From positions 682,001 to 746,000 of the forward strand of contig CAKKNE010000005.1 of NCBI GenBank assembly GCA_918797485.1: a stretch of DNA of 64,000 bases, written 5' to 3'. Positions 8,199-16,750 of this stretch are shown here, one piece after another. The notes beneath the pieces are model-generated. The model did no database searches and had not been told where the DNA came from. It saw only the letters and a program-made list of their open reading frames with translations. The DNA comes from Pelagomonas calceolata. Its lineage: Eukaryota; Sar; Pelagophyceae; Pelagomonadales; Pelagomonadaceae. The position numbers were made by a program, and so were the translations under genes. The stretch's first letter is position 1, and every line of letters begins with the position of its first letter.

Positions 8199-11100
8199 TT
8201 AATCAGCGGGACCCTGCGACAGCGGGCTCATCGCCCCGCTCGGCATCGCCGACGGCTGCACGTAGGGCTCCGCGATCGGCACGTCCTCGAAGTCGTCCTC
8301 CTGTTCGGGCGGCGCGAGGCTGATCGGGCGCAACGCCCCTGGTCGTCCGTTCGGGTACGACGCGAGCACCAGTTGGTTCGGGGGACTGTCGAACGTGCGC
8401 TTCACAAGATTTGGATCGTACGGCGGTGCCGTGAAGCCGGGTGTGGTCGCCGTCGCGGGCCGTCCCTGGGTCGTCATCGCACGTGTTTGACCAGGAAATA
8501 GCACGGGCTGGGTGGTGGGTCCCCTTATGGTCGACAGCTTCTCCACGTCCTGTATCGCCAGTCCCAGGACGGCCGCCGAGGCGGCACTCGCGGCCCACTT
8601 AGCTGCGTTTTTTAGTTCAGCGGGCTCCATGCCAGATTGCACTGATGTCAAGTCGGCGTCCATCGACTCCGTAACACTTTGGGCAATCGCGCTGAAGATC
8701 TCCTTGGCCGCGTCGGGCCTGATTGCCGTTGCGGTGGTTTGCGCGACCGTGCGAGGCCGCGCCAAGGTGGTAGACCGCCCGAGCGTCGCGGACGTGGCGC
8801 CGGGCGGCAGTCCTTTTTGTGGTAAAGTAGCATCATGCAAAAACGCGTTGATCCGCGCGCCGCCGCCGGCCTTGGCCACCTTCTCCAGGCGTTTTTCGCA
8901 TTCGTCGATGGAAGCTTCCACAATTCGAATGACGTCCTTCCGGTTGAGCTTGCGACTGACTTCCCCATGTATTCTCTCAACTAAGAGAGATAAAGCAGCC
9001 CCATCACCGCAGTGCATTCTGAGAGTAGCGTCGAGCTTCCGCAGGAGCATCTTCACGCGCGCCTCATCAGGTTTTTGATCCACAGCGGTAGCTAATCTAT
9101 TCAGCCGTTCCTCGAACCAGCCGCTCCGACACAACTCGCTCCTACAGAAGTCCCAGAGCTCCTTTTCGCGCTTCTTCTGATCGTTTATTAACAGAGGCAC
9201 ACCATTATCAACTTTATTGGCCGTCGATAAAGCTTCGTTGGCGGTCTTCTCCACCGCCGAGACCCTCTCACCTAAAACACCAGACCCCTTGAGCATGTCC
9301 CTCGAAATGACTTCTAAAGCAGCGGCCATGCGCGCGTCCACCAGACTTTCGGCATTCTCGCCCGCGAGAGCTACTGACTTTGCTGAGTAGGACGCGGCGG
9401 CGGCGACGGCCGCGTCCCTCGCCGTAACGGCGTCCTTGGCCCTCTCTTTACTCTGGGCCTTGTCCTGCTTCCGTCTCTCTGCAGACTCCTGCCGTAGTGC
9501 GGCGTCGCGCGCGGCCACAGCTTCTTTGAGTGCTGCCTCGAGCTGTTCGATGCTCGTCGAAAGTTCATCGCACCTTGAGCGCGCCGTCGAGTCCTGCGTC
9601 TCGGCATCCACAAAGTCCACGGCCCGCTTCACGCCCTCGGACATGACGAAATTGTCGTCCTGTGCAGTGACCAGGTTGATCGTCGCTAACGACTCCATGA
9701 ACTTCCTCTGCAGGGCCCGCTCGTCGACCTTCTGCGGCGCGTTCCCGATTAGGCCCAGTCGAGCCGCATTTTCCGCGACCAAGTCGAGGATGTTCTGCGC
9801 GAACGCGTCGTGCTTGACGGCCGTCAGCGTGGCCACGGCCTCCGTTTGCACACTTAAGTCATCATTGAAACCCTCTATCGTTGTTGAGAGGCCGCCGAGT
9901 TGCTTGTCGACCATCGACACCTGTTCACCTAGCGCCGTTTTTGTGCTGTCGATCTTCTCATCTATCAATGCTTTACTGGAGGCGATCTCCGCGTTGAGCT
10001 GCTGCGACTTTTGGTTCAGTGAGTCGTGGAGCTGCTCCTTCGCGATGCCCAGGGCTTCGTTCGTCGTCCCGATGCTATTCTCGACCTCGACCACCCTTCC
10101 TAATAACTCTTGCAGCTCCGTCGAGTCGCGAGCCCGTTGCGCCTCCGCATCCAACGCTTCGAAGTGCGCTGCATGACCGGCGACCGTCTCCTCCAGCGTT
10201 TCGACGCGTTTCGTCAGTGGTTGATCATTGTACGGGGGAGCGCCCTCGCCGCCGGTCAGCCCCAGCCTCGCGGCGTTCTCCGCAACTAAGGTCAAGATGT
10301 TCTCCGCAAACGTGTCGTGCTTCACGGCCGTCAGGGCTCCCAGAGCTGTTGATGTGACAGATAATTCATCGTTGAACTCTCCGATCTGTTCACCGAGCTG
10401 CGTCTTGGTCACATCGAGCTGCGTCTTCGTCGTGTCAATCTGGGAACCCAACTGCGTCTTCGTCACGCTTAGCTCGTCGTTGAACTCTCCCAATTGTTCA
10501 CCTAAGGCTTGAGATTGGGCCGCGAGCTCCGCAGATCTTTGTTGGGCCTCGGCTAATTGCTCCCTGGCAATCCCAAGCGCTTCGTTCGTCGTGTCGATGG
10601 AATTCTCCGCGGCCGCTACTCTATCGAAGCACCGTTCCAATTTTTGACTCAAAGCTTGTAGTGCCTCGCCCGAATCACCTGAGACAACCACGGGCGCCTC
10701 CTGGTGCTCCAAATAGTCAATGTGCGTCTTGAGCTCCATCATCGTCTTCTCCATGTCCGCCAACCGATTGGCGACGGAATGCCGAGGGGCACATCTAACG
10801 GAACAGCCGTATTTGTTGAGTTTGCGTTTCGACTTGATGTAGTCGAAGGCGCGGTGCCATCGTTGCATGGCCGCTGGATTTCTAGGTGTCCCATCGGTCC
10901 TAAACCCGAACCCGAGGTCCTCGCCACTTTGTTCTCTAGCCGGAGCTGGCTTATCTTCCGCGCGCGCCTCAACTTTCTCTCGGTACGCGGCGCGTTCTTC
11001 TTCCTGCTTCGCCAGTCGTTGTTGGTTGTCCGCGAATCCTGATAAATTGTGCGCCAACGCGTCCAATCGCGACTCGATGGTCACGAGCCGAGCTTCTCTT

Positions 11101-11507
11101 GCTGCTCGTCTTTCCGCTTCTAATGCAGCCTCCTCCGGCGATAAACCGGCGTTCATGGCGTCTATTCTAGCTTCTAAATCGGCTCGTAGCTTCTCCAAAG
11201 CTTGGTTCCCTTCCTCTCGGACTCGTCGCAACTCCGCTTCATGTCTAGAAGCTTGCGCCTGCAAGGCCACGGCCAACGCATCCGAAAGTTGTTTTGAGGT
11301 TGTGACCCCAAAGGCCCGCTTCACCCTTTTCGAGGCCTTGCGACGCACGGCGCCGTCCACACCTAACAATTGCCCGAGCTTGTCCAGATCGGTGTCCACA
11401 TCACCTAATAAAGCGGCGACGTCCTCGCTGCGGCCCGTGTCCAATTGTGAGGGTGTTGCCGTTCCATCTTTGTCGGCGAGGGGCAGCGGTTCTACTACCT
11501 CGGCCAT
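8199..11507 (-). CDS. Large coiled-coil protein with internal duplication
   Basis: 1102 aa in one uninterrupted frame. Most of it is heptad-rich coiled coil (residues about 75-190, 250-400, 430-560, 640-760). Two blocks of about 115-120 residues are clear duplicates: 301-423 and 476-590, each with a TTNEALGIA segment and later AVKHDxFAxNIL followed by LVAENAARLGL. The centre also has QLG-x-QID/QLDVTKTQLG repeats. A globular part near 830-900 (MLLRKLDATLRMHCGDGAA) precedes a low-complexity Pro/Thr-rich C-terminus. It looks cytoskeletal or centriolar in style, but I do not recognise a family. It is convergent with the DUF285 gene 198 bp away. Confidence 0.85.
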   Translation of the reverse strand: MAEVVEPLPLADKDGTATPSQLDTGRSEDVAALLGDVDTDLDKLGQLLGVDGAVRRKASKRVKRAFGVTTSKQLSDALAVALQAQASRHEAELRRVREEGNQALEKLRADLEARIDAMNAGLSPEEAALEAERRAAREARLVTIESRLDALAHNLSGFADNQQRLAKQEEERAAYREKVEARAEDKPAPAREQSGEDLGFGFRTDGTPRNPAAMQRWHRAFDYIKSKRKLNKYGCSVRCAPRHSVANRLADMEKTMMELKTHIDYLEHQEAPVVVSGDSGEALQALSQKLERCFDRVAAAENSIDTTNEALGIAREQLAEAQQRSAELAAQSQALGEQLGEFNDELSVTKTQLGSQIDTTKTQLDVTKTQLGEQIGEFNDELSVTSTALGALTAVKHDTFAENILTLVAENAARLGLTGGEGAPPYNDQPLTKRVETLEETVAGHAAHFEALDAEAQRARDSTELQELLGRVVEVENSIGTTNEALGIAKEQLHDSLNQKSQQLNAEIASSKALIDEKIDSTKTALGEQVSMVDKQLGGLSTTIEGFNDDLSVQTEAVATLTAVKHDAFAQNILDLVAENAARLGLIGNAPQKVDERALQRKFMESLATINLVTAQDDNFVMSEGVKRAVDFVDAETQDSTARSRCDELSTSIEQLEAALKEAVAARDAALRQESAERRKQDKAQSKERAKDAVTARDAAVAAAASYSAKSVALAGENAESLVDARMAAALEVISRDMLKGSGVLGERVSAVEKTANEALSTANKVDNGVPLLINDQKKREKELWDFCRSELCRSGWFEERLNRLATAVDQKPDEARVKMLLRKLDATLRMHCGDGAALSLLVERIHGEVSRKLNRKDVIRIVEASIDECEKRLEKVAKAGGGARINAFLHDATLPQKGLPPGATSATLGRSTTLARPRTVAQTTATAIRPDAAKEIFSAIAQSVTESMDADLTSVQSGMEPAELKNAAKWAASAASAAVLGLAIQDVEKLSTIRGPTTQPVLFPGQTRAMTTQGRPATATTPGFTAPPYDPNLVKRTFDSPPNQLVLASYPNGRPGALRPISLAPPEQEDDFEDVPIAEPYVQPSAMPSGAMSPLSQGPAD

Positions 11508-12117
11508 GCTTGCGGGGCGCGGGGCTGCCCTGGTGCCACTGTGCTTGGCGTTGAATGGGCTCGGCGCCGCTTCGTCGCTTTTGACTCGTCAAAGGGTGCT
11601 ACGAGCTGTCCGTTTCGAGACCTTGGGGCTCTGGCTGCACCGCCGCCCGCCTTCCCTCTGCTTGAGATGGTGCTTTGGCGCTGCGCTCTCCCGCGCGGGC
11701 CTTCGGATGGGTTTTAGACTTGGAAAATGCGTAGGCGCAGTCCCCGAGGGGCTCTGCGACGTGTCGTGCCTCGCTCTGATGCTTTCGCCGCGAGCCTGTA
11801 AAACCCGTACATCGTCGAGCATAATCGAGTCGACCATCTTGTGGCCGCAATACGAGCTGTTGAGCTCTTACGAACTGCACGTTGCAGCGCTTATCAATCA
11901 CTGATGCTGCGACAGAGAGATGTCGCTTCGCGTTACCGCCGTGGACTCGCCTCTCGGAGAGCACACTTGCCTCGCCCGCTGCGGCGGCGCGCGCGAGCCG
12001 CAAGAAACGACACGAAGGCGTCCCGCACGCACGTCGGCCGATAGGCTGCACGACGCCGCGACGCGAAACGCCCGCGCAGGTAACGCCGCCGAGAGACGCC
12101 GAGCGCCGCGCACCGGC
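11508..12117. other. Divergent intergenic region
   Basis: 610 bp between the start of the coiled-coil gene and the start of eIF1. Long frames occur on both strands but are unlike the neighbouring proteins and look like GC-driven chance frames. The promoter palindrome found at most other divergent gaps is absent here. Confidence 0.5.
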
Positions 12118-12450
12118 ATGACGGAAGCGGAGATCCAGAACTTCGACGCCTTCGACGCCTTCGACGACGCCGACGAGAAGCAAGGAGACCAGTCGAAGGT
12201 CCACATCCGCGTGCAGCAGAGAAACGGGCGGAAGTGTATTACGACCGTGCAGGGTCTGGCCGACGACCTCGACGTGAAGCGCATCTGCAAGGCCTTCAAG
12301 AAGAACTTCCAGTGTAATGGAGCGGTCACCAAGGATTCGGAGATGGGCGAGATCATCCAATTGAGCGGCGACCAGCGGACGAACGTCAACAGCTTCCTCG
12401 TGGACCAGGAGATCTGCCTGAAGTCGCAGGTGGTGATCCATGGGTTCTAA
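12118..12450 (+). CDS. EIF1: Translation initiation factor eIF1 (SUI1)
   Basis: 110 aa, the normal eIF1 size. eIF1 binds the 40S subunit near the P site and enforces AUG selection. The acidic, Phe-rich start (NFDAFDAFDDAD) and the core KVHIRVQQRNGRKCITTVQG, then KKNFQCNGAV, and the end VDQEICLKSQVVIHGF match the family closely. Single exon. The start at 12118 is chosen because family homology begins directly after it. It is followed 52 bp later by a promoter palindrome that serves the F-box gene. Confidence 0.97.
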   Translation: MTEAEIQNFDAFDAFDDADEKQGDQSKVHIRVQQRNGRKCITTVQGLADDLDVKRICKAFKKNFQCNGAVTKDSEMGEIIQLSGDQRTNVNSFLVDQEICLKSQVVIHGF

Positions 12451-12501
12451 GAGTTGGTAGTTAATCTTGTGTCGCGGCGATGGCGTCGCGGCCAGCTTAG
12501 T

Positions 12502-12525
12502 GCTAGCGGCCTGTAAGACACTAGC
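12502..12525 (-). promoter_or_regulatory. Promoter palindrome, consensus copy
   Basis: GCTAGCG, then GCCTGTAAGA, then CACTAGC (reverse orientation). It is 140 bp before the F-box gene and 52 bp after the eIF1 stop. Confidence 0.75.
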
Positions 12526-12664
12526 AAGCGGCTCTGAGAGCACAACAAACTGGCCAGGTCTCACGCTGTGGCTAGGAACACATCGCGCCAAAGCGCGGAA
12601 GTACGCTGCATACCCCCCAGAGCGCGTGCCCTAACGGAAAACGCCTGTCGACGTCACGCAGCGC

Positions 12665-13357
12665 ATGGACCCCATCGTGATCGAGCGCTCCTTAGCCTTC
12701 CTAGACGTCGCGGCAGGCGGCAGTAACGCTTCAGTCTCAAAAGCCTGGCGGAGCGTCTGCGGCTCGTGGGCGCTCTGGCACGACCTCAGCCAGCCCCTGC
12801 GCAAGTGGCGCAACATCGCCGTCGACGCTAAGCTCCACCCGCGCGAGTTCTGCCGCCTGTCCATCGCGGACTCAAAGCGCACTTCCCTCACGCGCGACGA
12901 GCTCTGCAGCCAGACCTGGCGCTTCCGGTTCAAGCGGGCGGCGGGCGAAGAATGGCTCGCCGTCGACCCCTACTGGACCGACAACAACCCCGCGACAATC
13001 ACATTCTGTGGAAATGGCAGCACGGAGCGGGCCGGCACCTGGGAGCTGGAAGTGGAAGTCAAGTGGCGCTGGGGCCACGCGCGCAAGGCAAGGCGCCAGC
13101 CCGGCGTCGCCGGCGGCGAGAGCGGCTCGTCGGTGAGGGTCGTCGTCGACGGGCGAGATGTCCCAACCCTGAAGGTCGCGCGCCACCCCGTCCACAAGGG
13201 CTTCATGATGGAGTCGTGCTGGGCGCTCTACACGGCCTTTCCCATGCCTGCTCCTGGGCAGGGCTTAGACGATGACGATCTACACGTGACGGTAGAGGAT
13301 CAGGTGGACGAGGTCGACGAGTGGAACCGCCGCGCGCGCACCGTCTTCGCGCCCTGA
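12665..13357 (+). CDS. F-box-like protein
   Basis: 230 aa. The first 45 residues look like a short F-box (VIERSLAFLDVAAGG, then SVSKAWRSVCGSWALWHDL), the Skp1-binding module of SCF ubiquitin ligases. The rest (TWRFRFKRAAGEEWL, then TITFCGNGSTERAGTWELEVEVKW) is a beta-rich putative substrate domain, probably of the FBX-associated type common in algal genomes. Acidic loops lie near the C-terminus. Single exon, starting just downstream of a promoter palindrome. The substrate is unknown. Confidence 0.6.
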   Translation: MDPIVIERSLAFLDVAAGGSNASVSKAWRSVCGSWALWHDLSQPLRKWRNIAVDAKLHPREFCRLSIADSKRTSLTRDELCSQTWRFRFKRAAGEEWLAVDPYWTDNNPATITFCGNGSTERAGTWELEVEVKWRWGHARKARRQPGVAGGESGSSVRVVVDGRDVPTLKVARHPVHKGFMMESCWALYTAFPMPAPGQGLDDDDLHVTVEDQVDEVDEWNRRARTVFAP

Positions 13358-13406
13358 GGACGACGTGGCCGCACTGGCCAAGCCGCGCGGTCAGAGAACC
13401 GCACCG

Positions 13407-13441
13407 CCACGCCGTCGAGCAGGCGTCGCGTCGATGGCGTG
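13407..13441. mobile_element. Introner relic between genes
   Basis: CCACGCCGTCGAGC and GCGTCGATGGCGTG are the inverted core sequences of the introner family, here without the terminal repeats or a target duplication. It lies in the 150-bp gap between the F-box gene and the end of the cyclophilin/MsrB-like gene, so it may be a decayed insertion in a 3' UTR. Confidence 0.55.
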
Positions 13442-13507
13442 AAGGTCATGATGCCCTCTCCCTGGAATAAGCCTCCCATTCACAAACAACTAATTACACG
13501 AGCGCTG

Positions 13508-15374
13508 CTAGACAAGCGCCGCGTCCTCGTAGCTCTCGTCGGGGTCGAGGGGCGGGATCTCGACCTCCGTCGGCGCGTACTTCGACCGCCGCCCGCACGC
13601 CGCGAACGTGACCACGAGCGCCGCCGAAGCTGCGAGCAAGGCGAGAACAAAAGTAACAGGCAGCTGCTGCGATGCGGTCTCATCGGTCCCGATTAGCTGC
13701 GGGCCGCACGGTTTTGGGTTATCGGCCGGCGGGCCCCAGTAGGTGGTGTCAATCTTCACGACGTCGTCGGCGCACGCTCGTAAAACGCCCGTCACCGGGT
13801 CGAAGCGATCGTCGGCGTCGACGCCGCCGCGGACGTAGACGGGGCAGCTATCGTAGGTGACGCGGACGTAGCGGTGGCACGCGTCGGGCGGGCCCGGGAG
13901 GTGGCAGCCGCTCCCGGGCCCGCTCCGGTGCACGTAGACGCAGGGCGCCGTCAGGTTGTACTTTCCGCAGAATTCCTCGGGCACGTCCAGGTCCACAATG
14001 GTCGTCAACAGGTCGTCAGAAGAAGCACCAGGACCGAACCACTCGTCGCAGGACCGGCCCGCCACCGACACCAGGTTGATGCAGTATCTGTTGCCCGCGT
14101 CGTCGGGCAGGTTGTGGCCCAAATGCGTCCCGTCGACGGACACGGTCTCGCCGTTCGCTAACACGCGCACGTTGTCCCAGTAGACCTCGGCATCTCTAAA
14201 CGACGGCCAGCCGTGGGCCTTGCTCTCCGCGAGGAAGTCCGCCCGGGAGCGGCCGACGGGCGCGCGGAAGAGCGGGCGCCCGGTCACGGGGTCGTAGTAG
14301 TCTTGTGGCGCCTCCGTGACGTCGGCGGGCCACGACGTGCCCCAGGCGTAGCCCGTCGGCTCGGCGTAGTTTCTGTTAAAACAACAAATGTCGTCGGCCA
14401 GGTCGCGGTCGCAGCCCCATCGTAATTTGGCCTGGACCGGCGCCGGGCAGGTGCCGTGCGCCTTTTGGGCCATGATCGCGTCGTCGGCGTCTGACATGGC
14501 GTAGCCGCTCCGAATGCGCAGGGCCGTCGGTGCTTGTGTCGCCTCGTCCGCGTCTGTGGGCGCTATCGTGGGCCGCGGCGTGGGCCGCGGCTTCGGCGCG
14601 GCTGTCGGTCTCGGCGCGGGTTCGGGCGTCGGTTCGGACCTGTGTGCATGGACCACGTTACGCCGTCGGCTCCGGCAGCCCGCGCGACGGGGCCGCGTCG
14701 ACGGCGTGGCGCGCGACGCCGTCGTCGCGGCGATGGCGTCGCGAAACGGCTCAAAATCGAAAGACGCGGACGACGCACGTCGGCTCCGGCACGACGACGC
14801 GTTGAATAGACTCGATGACGACCGGCGTCTTCGGCACGTCGTCGAACTTGGTGCCGTGGACCGTCACGGAGTGGGTCGCGACGGTGGCGATGGCGTCCAG
14901 GACCGATAATCCATCTATGACGTAGCCGAAGACCGCGTAGCCGTCGCTGCTCTTGCTCGCGTCGAGGAATTTGTTGTCGGCGTGGTTGATGAAGAATTCC
15001 GATGTAGCCGAGTCGGGCTGATTCGTGCGCGCCATGGCGATCGTGCCGCGCGTGTTACTTAACGACGTGGCCGCCTCCAATTTTATGGGAGGAAATAATG
15101 CGGGCTTCTCGTTCAGACTACTGTCGAAGCCGCCGCCCTGCGCCATGAAGCCCTTGATGACGCGGTGGAACGTGAGGCCGTCGAAGAACTTTGAATCGAT
15201 GTAGGCCAGGAAGTTGTCCACTGTTATCGGCGTGTGATCGGGCGTGAGTTCCAAACGCAGCGTGCCCTTGCTTGTTGTTATTTCGATTTGGGGTTTTGGT
15301 GTTTTTGCATCTGCGATTATGAGCAGGAGCGCTAGGGCTGCGCAGCAGCGGTGGCGAATCATCATGCAAATCAC
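13508..15374 (-). CDS. Cyclophilin - MsrB-like membrane protein (probable single fused gene)
   Basis: Proposed exons 15374-14779 and 14639-13508 give about 575 aa. The first exon is a secreted cyclophilin: signal peptide MMIRHRCCAALALLLIIADA, then FHRVIKGFMAQGG, AMAR, SEFFIN and GYVIDG, the peptidyl-prolyl isomerase core. Then comes a Pro/Thr linker (PTPRPTIAPT), an MsrB-like domain (GWPSF, THLGHNLPD, RYCINL with the catalytic-type Cys), Cys-rich loops, a TM helix (VTFVLALLAASAALVV) and a short cytosolic tail. The second half has no ATG or leader of its own outside the intron, and splicing keeps the frame, so one gene is more likely than two. Donor choice is uncertain. Expected topology: catalytic domains outside or in the lumen. 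Confidence 0.65.
14640..14778 (-). mobile_element. Introner-type intron joining cyclophilin and MsrB-like exons
   Basis: On the minus strand the intron ends CATGCACACAG just before GTCCGAAC, the usual introner acceptor. The body carries GACGCCATCGCCGCG and CACGCCGTCGACGCG, versions of the introner core. The best frame-keeping donor is the GT at 14778; GC donors at 14784 and 14790 also keep frame. Target duplication is weak, so this is an older insertion or a shifted donor. Confidence 0.55.
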
Positions 15375-15543
15375 TGTGCTGTGCAGCTTGCCAGGCTCAT
15401 CTCATGCGATATTTTTCTGGCCGCTGTGCCTGAGGAGCTGCACGCGAGCGATGTGTGGTGACACTTTACACTGCTACGACCACGTCTGCAGCGACCACGT
15501 CGACACGTCCTAAAATGCCCAAGTTTCAAGGTTAGTTTTTCGA

Positions 15544-15569
15544 GCTAGCGGGCCTGTTAAGACACTAGC
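15544..15569 (-). promoter_or_regulatory. Promoter palindrome copy
   Basis: GCTAGCG, then GGCCTGTTAAGA, then CACTAGC. It lies 170 bp upstream of the cyclophilin fusion start, in the gap 15375-15729. The same gap contains a G-run cluster at 15674-15698 (four GGG tracts) that could form a quadruplex. Confidence 0.7.
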
Positions 15570-15729
15570 ACGGGAAGCGTCTGAACGCCTAGAACGACCG
15601 TTTGAATGGCGATCGCGTGGGGACGTGGATTCACACGCCGTGACACGCCAAATATAGAGTGGTATCTTTAGTAGGGAGTGGGAGGAGGGAGTGGTGGGAG
15701 TGTGGCGCCGGTGGGAGTGTCCGGAGCGC

Positions 15730-15879
15730 CTAGGCGACGAGCTCCGCCGCGTAGGCCGCGAGCGTGCCCGAGTTCTCGCCCGTCGTCTTGCCGTTCGACG
15801 CGACGGCGGCCTCGTTCGCGGCCCAGAACATGATGCCGCCGACGCGGTCCTTGATGGCGGCGATGATGGACTTAGGCAT
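15730..15879 (-). pseudogene. Short fragment, possible glycosidase-like C-terminal tail
   Basis: An ATG-to-TAG frame of 49 codons: MPKSIIAAIKDRVGGIMFWA, then NEAAVASNGKTTGENSG, ending YAAELVA. The block GGIMFWA followed by a Ser/Asn-rich end resembles the last beta-strand region of GH18-type chitinase-like enzymes. Nothing upstream in frame continues the domain. It is flanked by G-rich tracts (15674-15698 and about 15896-15920). It is either a very small gene or a leftover 3' end; the family hint is weak. Confidence 0.35.
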
Positions 15880-16261
15880 GATGTTGTTGTATGATGTTGG
15901 TGGTGGGGGTAGGGTGGTGGTGACCTGCGGACGTGCGCGGGTTGCGGACGGTTACGCCGCGCCGCGCCTCATGTGTGTTTAAATAGAGTTGCGTCGCGCA
16001 CTCGTTGCGCGGCGCGGTCAGCGCGTTGCGGAGACACACTCTCGAGAGCGCGCGCGTTAAAAAATTGCTGCATATCTCCAGAGCAAAGGTGAGATCGCTT
16101 GCGGTGGCGCGTTTCTCGCTCTCTCGACGCCAGGTATGCAAGCTGGTATGTTTGCGACACGGATGCGAACGTGAGACTTGCGTGACGACAAGTTCCGCCC
16201 CGGTTGCGCACGGCGTCCGACGACACGACACGCCGTCGGGCGTCACTCCCCCGCGGCGCAG
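15880..16261. other. Region upstream of MscS fragment, no gene supported
   Basis: 382 bp with frames that encode no recognisable domain and no membrane helices, although the MscS domain starting at 16262 should be preceded by them. It ends in CGGCGCAG, a good acceptor for the exon at 16262. No donor can be assigned. Confidence 0.4.
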
Positions 16262-16728
16262 GCGAGGAGATTATGTTCGGCGACGTCGCGGGCATCGTCA
16301 CGCAGATGGGCTGGTTCGACACGAAGATACGACTCTACTCGGAGCGGACGGTCGTCGTGCCCAACGGCCAGATCATGGGTGTTCCCTTGGTCAACTTCTC
16401 GCGCATGCGCTGGGGGCAGTACAAGACGGAGCTGCGGTTGCGGCTCGAGGACGTGTCCCGCGTGGAACAGACCATCGCAAACCTCAAGGAGGCACTGGCG
16501 CCGCACGTCATCACGAACGGGCGGAACCTGTGGGTCCACTGGCGGCGCATCGACAAGGATGCCTTAGTTGTCGTCGTGGACGTCAAACTGCCCTACCCGG
16601 GCGGCTCGACGGCGTACTACGACGCCGTCGGGCAGTGCAACGTCCTCATCGCCAAGGCCATCCAGGACGCCGGCGCCGAGCTGTGCCTGCCTACTTCCCG
16701 GCGCGTCGATATCAAGAAGACGGAGTAA
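16262..16728 (+). pseudogene. MscS-family channel, cytosolic domain only (5'-less)
   Basis: About 155 codons, starting EEIMFGDVAGIVTQMGWFDT, then YSERTVVVPNGQIMGVPLVN, which is the MscS beta-domain that follows the pore helix (in the family: G-x-V-x-x-I-x-x-R-x-T and PN). The alpha/beta C-terminal vestibule domain follows and ends at a TAA. The pore and all membrane helices are missing upstream. A splice acceptor (CGCAG before GCGAGGAG) is present, so either the upstream exons lie beyond a rearrangement or this is a truncated copy. It ends 22 bp before the tail of the CS-domain gene. Confidence 0.65.
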
Positions 16729-16750
16729 AATATCAACTATTGTTATAACA

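Noticed and set aside
9436-11904. Long plus-strand frames opposite the coiled-coil gene
   Set aside because: Ser/Ala-rich chance frames complementary to Glu/Leu/Arg-rich coiled coil; the minus-strand frame is 1102 codons without interruption.
12476-12495. GCGGCGATGGCGTCGCGG after eIF1 as an introner relic
   Set aside because: Only half the core matches and GC-rich chance is likely.
11599-12591. A 330-codon open frame on the minus strand across eIF1
   Set aside because: It is antisense to a clear eIF1 gene, has no domain-like sequence, and long antisense frames are common in this GC-rich DNA.
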